DNA of 64,000 nucleotides from CAYPAV01 sp964408805 (GTDB lineage Bacteria > Pseudomonadota > Alphaproteobacteria > UBA8366), in contig CAYPAV010000001.1 in assembly GCA_964408805.1 (NCBI GenBank), forward strand, positions 434,001-498,000, read 5' to 3'. A program made the translations under genes and the position numbers. The stretch's first letter is position 1; the number at the start of each line of letters is the position of its first letter. A model generated the notes under the pieces. That model had not been told where the DNA came from and ran no database searches. It saw only the letters and a program-made list of their open reading frames with translations. Of the stretch, positions 18,123 to 26,330 are shown in pieces.

Positions 18123-18670
18123 CTCGGGCCTTCGGATGGTGGTGCCCGGCGGTCCTGATCGCGGCGGTACTGCTTGCGGGCTGCGGCAAGGGCGGCAGCG
18201 GTATCTTCGGTCCCGAGCCGGTCACGGGACTGGCCTGCCCGCAGGTCGCGATCCTTGACGGCCCCGACGAGTTGATTCGTTTCAAGGGCGGCGGGATCGG
18301 CACGATTACCAGCGTTCTCTTCCAGGCGGAAATGGAAATCGGCGAAGCGTTTTGCGAATTGGCGCCGGAAAAAGTCGTGGTGGGCGCCGAGTTGGAGTTG
18401 CGGATAGCGCTTGGTCCGGCGGAAACCAAACGCGAGGCGAAACTCGCCTATTTCGTCGCCGTCTTGGATCCCGAGCGTCGGATTATTCTTCGCGAATATT
18501 TCCCGCTGGTGATTAAGTTTGAAAAGAACCTTCGAAGGATCCGATTCTTCGAATCCGTTGGAATCCAGATTAACAAGGAGAAGTTCGAGGACCCGGCGGC
18601 CTACACGCTCTATATCGGCTTCGAGATGACGCCGGCCGAGCTTGAGTTCGCGCGCCGCCGCAAGGGTTGA
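18119..18670 (+). CDS. Uncharacterised lipoprotein
   Basis: I do not recognise the family. The N-terminus reads as a lipoprotein signal: a short basic start, a hydrophobic core, and the lipobox LLAGC with the lipidated Cys at about residue 22. The mature part (about 160 residues) is predicted to be mostly beta strands, with a run of alternating hydrophobic residues and a conserved-looking ILREYFPLVIKF segment. The start is uncertain: the GTG at 18119 overlaps the CDGSH stop and gives a clean signal peptide, but no ribosome binding site stands out. The ATG at 18068 is the alternative. The downstream gap carries the glycine riboswitch. Confidence 0.65.
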   Translation: MTRAFGWWCPAVLIAAVLLAGCGKGGSGIFGPEPVTGLACPQVAILDGPDELIRFKGGGIGTITSVLFQAEMEIGEAFCELAPEKVVVGAELELRIALGPAETKREAKLAYFVAVLDPERRIILREYFPLVIKFEKNLRRIRFFESVGIQINKEKFEDPAAYTLYIGFEMTPAELEFARRRKG

Positions 18671-18754
18671 GTTCTGTTGACTTTCATACGCTAGCTTGTA
18701 GCCTGGGTTCGTGGGGTGTCGCGCCGATGGCGCATCATTCCAAGACATGTTCGA

Positions 18755-18935
18755 CGATCCCCGTGGGAGAGACCCGCGCCAGTCGCGGGCGCCGAAGGAG
18801 CAACCGCCCCGGAATCTCTCAGGCAAAAGGACCGTGGGGAGAGGACACTCTGGAAAGCAGGCGTCTCGCGCGCCTCACCGAAGGGGTAAGCCGGCCGGGC
18901 CGGTGACACTCTCAGGTTCCACGACAGAGCGGGGT
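18755..18935 (+). promoter_or_regulatory. Tandem glycine riboswitch
   Basis: Two consecutive glycine aptamers. The first (about 18762-18837) contains GGGAGAGACC, GCCGAAGGAGCAACC and AATCTCTCAGGCAAAAGGACC. The second (about 18839-18925) contains GGAGAGGACACTCTGG, ACCGAAGGGGTAAGCC and ACTCTCAGGTTCCACGACAG. These are the conserved cores of the glycine class, and the gene behind them is gcvT of the glycine cleavage system, the standard target. A GC-rich hairpin with a TTCG loop follows at about 18935-18962; it lacks a U-run, so control is more likely at translation than by termination. This fills the 320-base gap between the lipoprotein gene and gcvT. Confidence 0.93.
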
Positions 18936-18990
18936 TTTCCGTCGCCTTCGGGCGGGGGAAGCCCATGAACGCGTTGTCGAAGGAACTAAA

Positions 18991-20124
18991 ATGGCGGGAA
19001 CCGCCGAAAAATCCGAAACCGATGGGTCCGTCCAGGCGACGCCCCTTCATGCCCTGCATGTGGAATTGGGTGCCAAGATGGTGCCGTTCGCCGGATACGA
19101 GATGCCGATCCAATATCCAGCGGGCATCCTCCGGGAACACCTCCACACGCGCGAGGCCGCAGGGCTCTTCGATGTCTCGCATATGGGCCAAGTCGATCTG
19201 ATCGGCGACGGCGCCGCCGCGGCGTTGGAGCGGCTGGTCCCGGGCGACATATTGGGTCTTGGCGAGGATCGCACCCGATACACCCAATTTACCAACGAGT
19301 GCGGCGGCATTCTCGACGATCTCATGGTGACCAAGGCAGGCGACCGGCTGCGGCTGGTCGTCAACGCGGCTTGCAGAGAGGCCGACATCCGCCATTTGCG
19401 GGACGGTCTCGGTGCCGGTATCGAGGTGGCGGAACGCGCCGATCGGGCGCTGGTGGCGCTTCAAGGACCGGCCGCGGCGGCCGTCCTCGGCCGTCATGGC
19501 GCGGCCGCGCTGGCGACCATGCCCTTCATGGGTTTCGTGGAATCTTCGGTCGGTGGGATCGACTGTCTGGTCTGGCGGTCGGGGTATACCGGCGAGGACG
19601 GCTACGAAATATCTGCTGCGGCGGAGGATGCGGAAGCGCTCGCCAGGTTGCTGCTCGCCGAGGCGGAAGTGATGCCCATCGGGCTCGGGGCCCGCGATTC
19701 GCTGAGGCTTGAGGCCGGACTCTGCCTTCACGGCCACGATATCGACGAGACGACGACGCCGATCGAGGCCGGTCTATTGTGGTCCATTGGAAAACGGCGG
19801 CGCGAGGCCGGCGGGTTTCCGGGTGACGGCGTGATCCAGAGTCAGATTGAGGACGGGGTGGATCGCCGCCGCGTCGGCATTCGTCCCGAGGGCCGCGCGC
19901 CCGCGCGCGAAGGCACCGAACTTCGCGACGCGGCGGATACGCCGGTCGGCGAAATCACCAGCGGCGGCTTCGGTCCCAGCGTGGGCGGACCGGTCGCAAT
20001 GGGTTACGTGACGACGGCGTCGGCGAAGGACGCGACACCGTTGACGGCGATGGTCCGCGGCCGGCCGCTTGCGGCCCGCGTGGCCCGCCTGCCCTTCGTC
20101 GAACAGCGCTACTACCGGGGATAA
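18991..20124 (+). CDS. gcvT: Glycine cleavage system T protein (aminomethyltransferase)
   Basis: Transfers the methylene group from aminomethyl-lipoyl H protein to tetrahydrofolate, releasing ammonia. It is 377 residues with the typical opening TPLHALHVELGAKMVPFAGYEMPIQYP, the folate-binding Asp in LFDVSHMGQ, and the C-terminal aminomethyltransferase barrel. The start at 18991 is preceded by GAAGGAAC. An ATG at 18965 is out of frame and opens a different, overlapping frame. First gene of gcvT-gcvH-gcvP under the glycine riboswitch. Confidence 0.97.
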   Translation: MAGTAEKSETDGSVQATPLHALHVELGAKMVPFAGYEMPIQYPAGILREHLHTREAAGLFDVSHMGQVDLIGDGAAAALERLVPGDILGLGEDRTRYTQFTNECGGILDDLMVTKAGDRLRLVVNAACREADIRHLRDGLGAGIEVAERADRALVALQGPAAAAVLGRHGAAALATMPFMGFVESSVGGIDCLVWRSGYTGEDGYEISAAAEDAEALARLLLAEAEVMPIGLGARDSLRLEAGLCLHGHDIDETTTPIEAGLLWSIGKRRREAGGFPGDGVIQSQIEDGVDRRRVGIRPEGRAPAREGTELRDAADTPVGEITSGGFGPSVGGPVAMGYVTTASAKDATPLTAMVRGRPLAARVARLPFVEQRYYRG

Positions 20125-20142
20125 GGAGAGGGAGACCAAATC

Positions 20143-20517
20143 GTGGCGGATATGCACTTTACCAAGGACCATGAATGGATTCGGGTGGCGGACGATATCG
20201 GCATCGTCGGCATCACCGAATTCGCCCAGGAGCAGCTCGGCGATATCGTTTTCGTCGAATTGCCGGAAAAAGGCGCGGTATTCGCCAAGGGCGAACAGGC
20301 GGTGGTGATCGAATCGGTGAAGGCGGCCTCGGAAGCCTACGCGCCGGTCGGCGGCGAAATCGTCGAGGTCAACGGCATGCTCGAGGATCAACCGGAGACC
20401 GTAAATGCCGAAGCGGAAGCGGGCGGCTGGTTCTTCAAGATCAGAATAACCGATCCGAGCGAGCTCGACTCCCTGCTCGACGAGGCGGCCTACAAGGAAT
20501 TAACCGCCGACGCATAG
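20143..20517 (+). CDS. gcvH: Glycine cleavage system H protein
   Basis: Lipoyl carrier protein that shuttles the aminomethyl group between the P, T and L proteins. It has 124 residues from the GTG at 20143 (an ATG three codons on is an alternative); GGAGAGGGAGACC lies in front. The lipoyl lysine is about K60 in VIESVKAASEAYAP. The KDHEWIRV and GITEFAQEQLGDIVFVELP segments are diagnostic. It lies 18 bases after gcvT. Confidence 0.97.
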   Translation: MADMHFTKDHEWIRVADDIGIVGITEFAQEQLGDIVFVELPEKGAVFAKGEQAVVIESVKAASEAYAPVGGEIVEVNGMLEDQPETVNAEAEAGGWFFKIRITDPSELDSLLDEAAYKELTADA

Positions 20518-20550
20518 AACGCGCCGCTGCGAGCGAAGAGAGGAAGGGCC

Positions 20551-23418
20551 ATGGCGAATACGGAACCGACGTTGGAGGCATTGGAGGCCCGGGACGACTT
20601 CGTCGGCCGCCATATCGGCCTTCGCTGGGGCGATATCGAAGACATGCTGGCGGTGCTCGGGCTCGATTCGATCGATGCGATGATCCGGACGGCGGTCCCG
20701 GAATCGATCCTCGATCCTCGTCCCCTGGACCTGCCGGAGAGCCGCCCCGAGACGGTTGTTCTAACCGAGCTCCGCGCCATGGCCGACGCCAACAAGCCGA
20801 TGACGTCACTTATCGGCATGGGTTACTACAATTCCACGACGCCGACGGTCGTGCTGCGGAACGTTCTCGAAAATCCCGGCTGGTACACCGCCTATACCCC
20901 CTATCAGCCCGAGATTTCGCAAGGCCGCTTGGAGGCGTTGCTGAACTTCCAGACCATGGTCTCCGATCTAACCGGCCTGGAAATCGCCAACGCCTCGCTC
21001 CTCGACGAGGCGACCGCGGCGGCCGAGGCGATGACTATGTGCCGCCGGGTCAACAAACACGACAGCAACGGCTTCTTCGTCGCCGAGGATTGCCACCCCC
21101 AAACCATTGCCGTGCTGCAAACACGGGCGGCCCCGCTCGGCATCGAGGTGATTGTCGGCGATCCCATGCGCGAGCTCGATCCCGCCGCTGTCTACGGCGC
21201 CTTGCTGCAATATCCCGGCAGCGGCGGCGCGGTTCCCGACTATCGTGTCCTCGCCGAGCAACTCAAGGCGGCGGGGGCGATGGTCGTCGTGGCGACCGAC
21301 CTACTGGCGCTGACCTTACTGAGTCCGCCCGGGGAATGGGGGGCGGACGTCGCCGTCGGCAGCGCCCAGCGGTTCGGGGTGCCGCTCGGCTTCGGCGGGC
21401 CGCATGCGGCGTTTTTCGCGACCAGCGACAAGCACAAACGGGCGATGCCGGGGCGCCTTGTCGGCGTCTCGATCGACAGCGGCGGGCGGCCCGCCCTTCG
21501 CCTAGCCCTGCAGACTCGCGAACAGCATATCCGGCGCGAGAAGGCGACCAGCAATATCTGCACGGCGCAGGTCCTGCTCGCGGTGATGGCCGGTCTCTAC
21601 GCGGTTTATCACGGGCCCGAGCGGTTGCGAACGATCGCGACCCGAACCCATCGCCTGACCGCGATCCTTGCGGAAGGGCTTCGACGCTCCGGAATCGAGG
21701 TCCTCAACGAGACCTTTTTCGATACCTTGACGATTCGCGTGGACGCGGCGGCGCCCGTTCATGCGCGCGCGCGGGACCGGGGCTACAATCTCCGGGAAGT
21801 CGACGAAACGACGATCGGCTTGTCGCTCGACGAGCGCGGCACCCGTCACGACGTGACCGCCCTTTGGGACATTCTTACGGATGCGTCCCCGGACCTGGCG
21901 GCGATCGAAGCCGACCGACCCTCCGCGCTACCGGACGATCTTCGTCGCGAAAGCGACTTTCTCACCCATCCGGCCTTCAACAGTCATCACGCCGAGACAG
22001 AGATGCTCCGTTATCTGCGCCAGTTGCAGCAGAAGGACATCGCCCTCGACCGCTCGATGATCCCGCTCGGCTCCTGCACCATGAAGCTGAATGCGACGAC
22101 CGAGATGATCCCCATCAGCTGGCCTGAATTCGCCGACATTCATCCTTTCGTGCCGGCCGACCAGGCGGCGGGTTATCACCGGCTGATCGACGGGCTGGAG
22201 GACGCGCTCTGCCGAATCACGGGTTTCGCCGCGGTCTCGCTCCAACCGAATGCGGGCTCGCAGGGCGAGTTCGCGGGCCTGCTGGCGATCCGCCGCTATC
22301 ACGAGAGCCGGGGCGAGGGCGAGCGCGACGTCTGCCTCATCCCAAGCTCGGCCCACGGCACCAACCCCGCCAGTGCCGTCATGGCGGGCATGCGGGTGAT
22401 CGTGGTCGACTGCGATGAGGACGGTAATATCGATCTGGCCGATCTGGTGGAAAGGGCGGCGGCGCACGGCGCCGCACTCGCCGCGCTGATGGTGACCTAT
22501 CCCTCGACCCACGGCGTCTTCGAGGCCGGCATCCGCGAGATCTGCGAGATCGTCCATGGTCATGGCGGGCAGGTCTATATGGACGGGGCCAATCTGAACG
22601 CACTGGTCGGTCTCGCACGGCCCGGCGAATTCGGTCCCGACGTGGCCCATCTCAATCTTCACAAGACCTTCTGCATTCCCCATGGCGGCGGCGGTCCCGG
22701 AGTCGGGCCGATCGGTGTCGCGGCCCATCTCGAGTCCTTCCTGCCGGGACCCGCGCATCTTTCGGGCGACTCCCCGCCGGTTTCGGCGGCCCCTTGGGGC
22801 AGCGCGGGCATCTTGGCGATTTCTTGGACCTATATCGCCTTGATGGGAGCGGGCGGCCTCAAGCGCGCGACAGAGGCCGCAATCCTGAGCGCCAATTACA
22901 TCGCGCGGCGGCTCGAGCCGCATTATCCCGTCCTCTACAAGGGGGCGGGCGGCCTGGTGGCGCATGAATGCATCATCGACGTTCGCGCGTTCAAGGACAG
23001 CGCCGGCATCGGCGTCGACGATATCGCGAAGCGGCTGATGGATTACGGGTTTCACGCACCGACCATGTCCTGGCCGGTCGCGGGAACGTTGATGATCGAG
23101 CCGACCGAGAGCGAGCCCAAATCCGAACTCGACCGGTTCTGCGAAGCGATGATCGCGATCCGTGCTGAAATCGGCGACATCGAATCGGGCGCCGCCGGCC
23201 GCGAGGACAACCCCCTGGTCCTGGCGCCGCATACGCTGGACGATCTCGTCGGCGACTGGGATCGCGCCTATACCCGCGAGACCGCCGCCTATCCGGTACC
23301 GGCGCTACGGGCGGACAAATACTGGCCGCCGGTCAACCGGGTCGACCAAGTCCACGGGGACCGCCATCTCGTCTGCGCCTGTCCGCCCGTCGAGGCCGAT
23401 CTCGACGCGGCCGAGTAG
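20551..23418 (+). CDS. gcvP: Glycine dehydrogenase (decarboxylating), single-chain P protein
   Basis: PLP enzyme that decarboxylates glycine and loads the remaining aminomethyl group on lipoyl-GcvH. It has 955 residues, the fused form in which an N-terminal GcvPA-like half and a C-terminal GcvPB-like half lie in one chain. The PLP lysine is K705 in LNLHKTFCIPHGGGGPG. The N-terminal RHIGLRWGDIEDML and the mid-protein MIPLGSCTMKLN are conserved. GcvL (dihydrolipoyl dehydrogenase) is not in the window. Confidence 0.98.
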   Translation: MANTEPTLEALEARDDFVGRHIGLRWGDIEDMLAVLGLDSIDAMIRTAVPESILDPRPLDLPESRPETVVLTELRAMADANKPMTSLIGMGYYNSTTPTVVLRNVLENPGWYTAYTPYQPEISQGRLEALLNFQTMVSDLTGLEIANASLLDEATAAAEAMTMCRRVNKHDSNGFFVAEDCHPQTIAVLQTRAAPLGIEVIVGDPMRELDPAAVYGALLQYPGSGGAVPDYRVLAEQLKAAGAMVVVATDLLALTLLSPPGEWGADVAVGSAQRFGVPLGFGGPHAAFFATSDKHKRAMPGRLVGVSIDSGGRPALRLALQTREQHIRREKATSNICTAQVLLAVMAGLYAVYHGPERLRTIATRTHRLTAILAEGLRRSGIEVLNETFFDTLTIRVDAAAPVHARARDRGYNLREVDETTIGLSLDERGTRHDVTALWDILTDASPDLAAIEADRPSALPDDLRRESDFLTHPAFNSHHAETEMLRYLRQLQQKDIALDRSMIPLGSCTMKLNATTEMIPISWPEFADIHPFVPADQAAGYHRLIDGLEDALCRITGFAAVSLQPNAGSQGEFAGLLAIRRYHESRGEGERDVCLIPSSAHGTNPASAVMAGMRVIVVDCDEDGNIDLADLVERAAAHGAALAALMVTYPSTHGVFEAGIREICEIVHGHGGQVYMDGANLNALVGLARPGEFGPDVAHLNLHKTFCIPHGGGGPGVGPIGVAAHLESFLPGPAHLSGDSPPVSAAPWGSAGILAISWTYIALMGAGGLKRATEAAILSANYIARRLEPHYPVLYKGAGGLVAHECIIDVRAFKDSAGIGVDDIAKRLMDYGFHAPTMSWPVAGTLMIEPTESEPKSELDRFCEAMIAIRAEIGDIESGAAGREDNPLVLAPHTLDDLVGDWDRAYTRETAAYPVPALRADKYWPPVNRVDQVHGDRHLVCACPPVEADLDAAE

Positions 23419-23434
23419 GCGAGGGTCAAACCGA

Positions 23435-24052
23435 TCAGAGGATATTGTCGTCGTCGGCGACGAGGTTGGTAAGGGCCGACATGTTGCTCCGAAGGGCGCG
23501 GCGGTTGATCAGCTTGCTCTGCGCCATGTTCGGAAAATCGGTGAAGTTGATCACGTTCTTGCCGATCAGGACATCGATCAGATCCTCGGTGATCCGGGCC
23601 ATCTCCATGTCGGAGGCGTCGAGTTGCGTTTGCGTGGAGCCATCGGAATCGCCAGGGGCGTCGGCCGTCGGTTGTGGCGCCGCCGCCTGTTGGTCCGGGG
23701 CCGCCTGTTGGTCCGTGGCTGGCGATGGCGCGGGTTGCGGCGGCGGTTCGGCCGGCGGCTCGGTCCTGGGCGGGGGTTCGGACACTGCCGCCGTCATGGG
23801 CGGTGTCTCTGGCACGGGCGGCGCTTCCGCAATTGGTTGCGGCATCGGTGGCGGTTCCGGCGGCGGGGTCGCCACTGCAGTTGCCGCGACACTATACGCC
23901 GCCCCGCCATGCCCGGCCGACTGTGTCGGCGCCAGGCCGAGAAACTTCAAGAGCTCGGGATCGTTGGCGCGTACCCGCTCCTTCGAATCCCGGCGGGGTC
24001 GGTCGAACACCGCCGTGATGCGCCCGGCGGCGGAGCGTTTGACGTAAGGCAT
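23435..24052 (-). CDS. Hypothetical protein with Pro/Ala/Gln-rich linker
   Basis: A 205-residue protein of unknown function built of two small conserved ends and a long low-complexity middle. The N-terminal part (1-40) begins MPYVKRSAAGRITAVFDRP and includes DPELLKFLGL. The middle (about 45-142) is dominated by PPP, PxP and the near repeat DQQAAPDQQAAAP. The C-terminal part (about 145-205) reads MARITEDLIDVLIGKNVINF and is helical. Short proteobacterial proteins consisting of only the two ends are, from memory, sometimes labelled tryptophan-synthase-beta-like, without functional proof. The start is at the conserved MPYV; an in-frame upstream extension to 24121 is unlikely. Confidence 0.7.
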   Translation of the reverse strand: MPYVKRSAAGRITAVFDRPRRDSKERVRANDPELLKFLGLAPTQSAGHGGAAYSVAATAVATPPPEPPPMPQPIAEAPPVPETPPMTAAVSEPPPRTEPPAEPPPQPAPSPATDQQAAPDQQAAAPQPTADAPGDSDGSTQTQLDASDMEMARITEDLIDVLIGKNVINFTDFPNMAQSKLINRRALRSNMSALTNLVADDDNIL

Positions 24053-24187
24053 CCTGCGCCTGTCTTTCGTCGTTCGGGCCTCGATCCTAAGCGCCGCCGG
24101 GGCGCCTGACAACGCACGCAATTCCTAGTTCCAATTGTGGCATTGCTCTACAATTTAGCCAGCGAATGAACAGAAGGAAGCCGCTGG

Positions 24188-25240
24188 ATGTCGGATATCC
24201 CCCGGTTCGGCCGGGAACGACAACTTCTCGAATTCGAATATGAAGGGCGCGCCGGCGAGCTGCTGCCGATCGTCCTGGTCAATTCCCTACTGAACATCGT
24301 CACCCTCACCATCTACGGGTTCTGGGGCAAGACCCGGGTGCGCCGTTATCTTTGGCAAGGCGTCACAGTTCTCGGCGATCGCTTCGAATACACCGGCACG
24401 GGCGGCGAGTTGTTCAAGGGATTCCTCATCGTGTTTTTCGCTGTTCTGCTGCCGTTCGCCATTCTCAGCGGTGTGATCGAGGCGAATTTTAACGAGGAGG
24501 ACTCCGAATATATATTTTTCAAATTGGCCTTCGGTCTGGTGTTCGTCTTTCTGCTCGGCATTGCCGTTTATCGGGCGCGACGCTATCGGCTGAGCCGCAC
24601 GATGTGGCGCGGCGTGCGCGGCGGTCAGACAGGCTCCGCCGTCGCTTATGCCGGCGCGTATTTCGGTTGGTTGATCTTGAACGGGCTTACCCTTAGCTGG
24701 ACCTATCCCAAGATGCGGCTGGAGTTGATGCGGCGGGTAATGAACAACACCTATTTCGGCGATCGGCGGTTTCACTTCGAGGGCGAAGCCGGGCCGCTGT
24801 ATCGCAGTTTCGCGATCGCTTGGGGGGCGATCGTCGGGCTCCTGATCGTACTCGGCGCGCTGGCGATGTTGAGCGAGGCCGAAGCCGTGCTGCCGCTCCT
24901 CGTGATCGTGGTGTTCCTCGTCGTCCTGCCGATCGTGTTCGCGATATACAAGGCGGCGGAGATTCGCCATTTCGCGCGTTGCACAACCTTGGAGGGGCTG
25001 GAGTTCGAATTGGAAGCGACCGCCGGCAGCCTGATGGGGTTGGTAGCGGGCAACACGCTGATCAATGTGTTGACCCTGGGATTCGGTCTTCCCTTCGCGC
25101 AGCTCCGCACCTTCAGGTATGTTTGCATCCGCCTAAAGGCGCAAGGCACGATCGATATCGAGGCCATCCTGCAAAGCGCCGACAAAGGGCCCGGCGTCGG
25201 CGAGGGGTTGGCGGATGCCCTCGATGTCGGCGCCGTCTAG
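24188..25240 (+). CDS. DUF898 family (YjgN-like) membrane protein
   Basis: A 350-residue multi-pass inner-membrane protein of the DUF898/YjgN family. The repeating family pattern of a short soluble segment, a membrane helix and a basic TRVRRYLWQ-type loop occurs more than once: LTIYGFWGKTRVRRYLW near residues 41-57, LSWTYPKMRLELMRR near 178-192, and LTLGFGLPFAQLRTFRYV near 298-315. Function is unknown. It is followed after six bases by an M48 peptidase, the usual partner of this family. Confidence 0.88.
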   Translation: MSDIPRFGRERQLLEFEYEGRAGELLPIVLVNSLLNIVTLTIYGFWGKTRVRRYLWQGVTVLGDRFEYTGTGGELFKGFLIVFFAVLLPFAILSGVIEANFNEEDSEYIFFKLAFGLVFVFLLGIAVYRARRYRLSRTMWRGVRGGQTGSAVAYAGAYFGWLILNGLTLSWTYPKMRLELMRRVMNNTYFGDRRFHFEGEAGPLYRSFAIAWGAIVGLLIVLGALAMLSEAEAVLPLLVIVVFLVVLPIVFAIYKAAEIRHFARCTTLEGLEFELEATAGSLMGLVAGNTLINVLTLGFGLPFAQLRTFRYVCIRLKAQGTIDIEAILQSADKGPGVGEGLADALDVGAV

Positions 25241-25246
25241 CGTCGG

Positions 25247-26317
25247 GTGTCCAACGGGATCTATTTCGACGGCCGCTCGGCGCGGCGTCACGACGTCCGG
25301 GTCGTGCTGGTCGGCGAGACGCTGGAAATTCGAGGCGCCACCGGCGGGCCGCTGGCGCGCTGGCCCGTAGCCGAGTTGACGGCCGTTGCCGAAGGGGGCG
25401 AGGGGCGGCTTCGTATCCAGCGCCGCGACGGCGACGAGGCCCGGCTGATCCTGGATGACGCGGGGCTTGCCGACCGATTGGCCAATTTGGCGCCGGACCT
25501 CCGGCCGGGGCCAAGGCGCCGGCGGACGGTCGGTTTCCATTTTATCTTGGTTGTCCTGCTGGTGGCGGTATTCGGGACCGCCGTCTATTACGGAGTTCCG
25601 GCCCTGTCGCGGCCCCTGGCCCGGATCGTGCCGCTTTCCTGGGAGGAGAAGCTCGGCCGAATCGCGATGCGATCGATTCTGGGCGAGGCCAAACCTTGCC
25701 ATTCGCCGCAAGGGGATCGGGCGCTCGATGCTCTGGCGAACCGCCTGACGGCGGTGATGACGCTGCCCTATCCGGTCGATATCGCGATCGTCGATATGGC
25801 GCGGGAAAATGCCTTTGCCGCCCCCGGCGGACACGTCGTCGTCGGCGCCAAGCTTATCGCCGCGATGGAAAGTCCCGACGAACTGGCGGGGGTTCTGGCG
25901 CATGAGCTGGGCCATGTCGAAGCCCGCCATCCGATCGCCGGCGCCATTCGAATCCTCGGCCTCTCGCTCCTGTTCGATATGATGGTCGGCGGCGAAACCG
26001 GTATCGCCGACAACATCGCAAAGGGGGCGGGGCTGTTGTTGGCGCTCTCCTATTCCCGCGACGACGAACGCGCGGCCGACCGGACCGCCGTCGAGACGCT
26101 GCGCCGGGTCGGCATCCGCGCCGATGGTCTGCGGCAATTTTTCGAGCGTCTGGCAAAGACGCATGGGGCCGGGGCCGGCATTCTCGCCTGGATCAACACC
26201 CATCCGAGTTTTTCCGAACGCATCGACAAGAGCACGGTCGCACCCAATCGCAATCTTCCGCCTGCTCTTCCACCGGCCGCGTGGACGGCGCTGAAGACGA
26301 TTTGCGACGGAAATTAA
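25247..26317 (+). CDS. M48 family membrane metallopeptidase
   Basis: Zinc endopeptidase of 356 residues. An N-terminal soluble domain (about 1-90, a beta-rich segment often found in this subfamily) is followed by one membrane helix (about 96-116) and the M48 domain. The zinc motif is HELGH in LAGVLAHELGHVEARHP, with the third ligand expected in SRDDERAADRTAV. The GTG start is six bases after the DUF898 gene, so both are probably one operon. M48 proteins of the BepA/LoiP type handle outer-membrane or periplasmic protein quality control; whether this one does is inference. Confidence 0.9.
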   Translation: MSNGIYFDGRSARRHDVRVVLVGETLEIRGATGGPLARWPVAELTAVAEGGEGRLRIQRRDGDEARLILDDAGLADRLANLAPDLRPGPRRRRTVGFHFILVVLLVAVFGTAVYYGVPALSRPLARIVPLSWEEKLGRIAMRSILGEAKPCHSPQGDRALDALANRLTAVMTLPYPVDIAIVDMARENAFAAPGGHVVVGAKLIAAMESPDELAGVLAHELGHVEARHPIAGAIRILGLSLLFDMMVGGETGIADNIAKGAGLLLALSYSRDDERAADRTAVETLRRVGIRADGLRQFFERLAKTHGAGAGILAWINTHPSFSERIDKSTVAPNRNLPPALPPAAWTALKTICDGN

Positions 26318-26330
26318 TAGCCCGGCCACC

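Noticed and set aside
20175..22127. Long open frame overlapping gcvH and gcvP in another frame
   Set aside because: The translation is Arg/Pro-rich without known motifs, typical for high-GC shadow frames, and gcvH/gcvP fully explain the region.
24121..24187. Promoter before the DUF898 gene (TACAAT at 24149-24154)
   Set aside because: The -10-like hexamer is good, but no -35 element lies at suitable spacing, so it is not listed as a feature.
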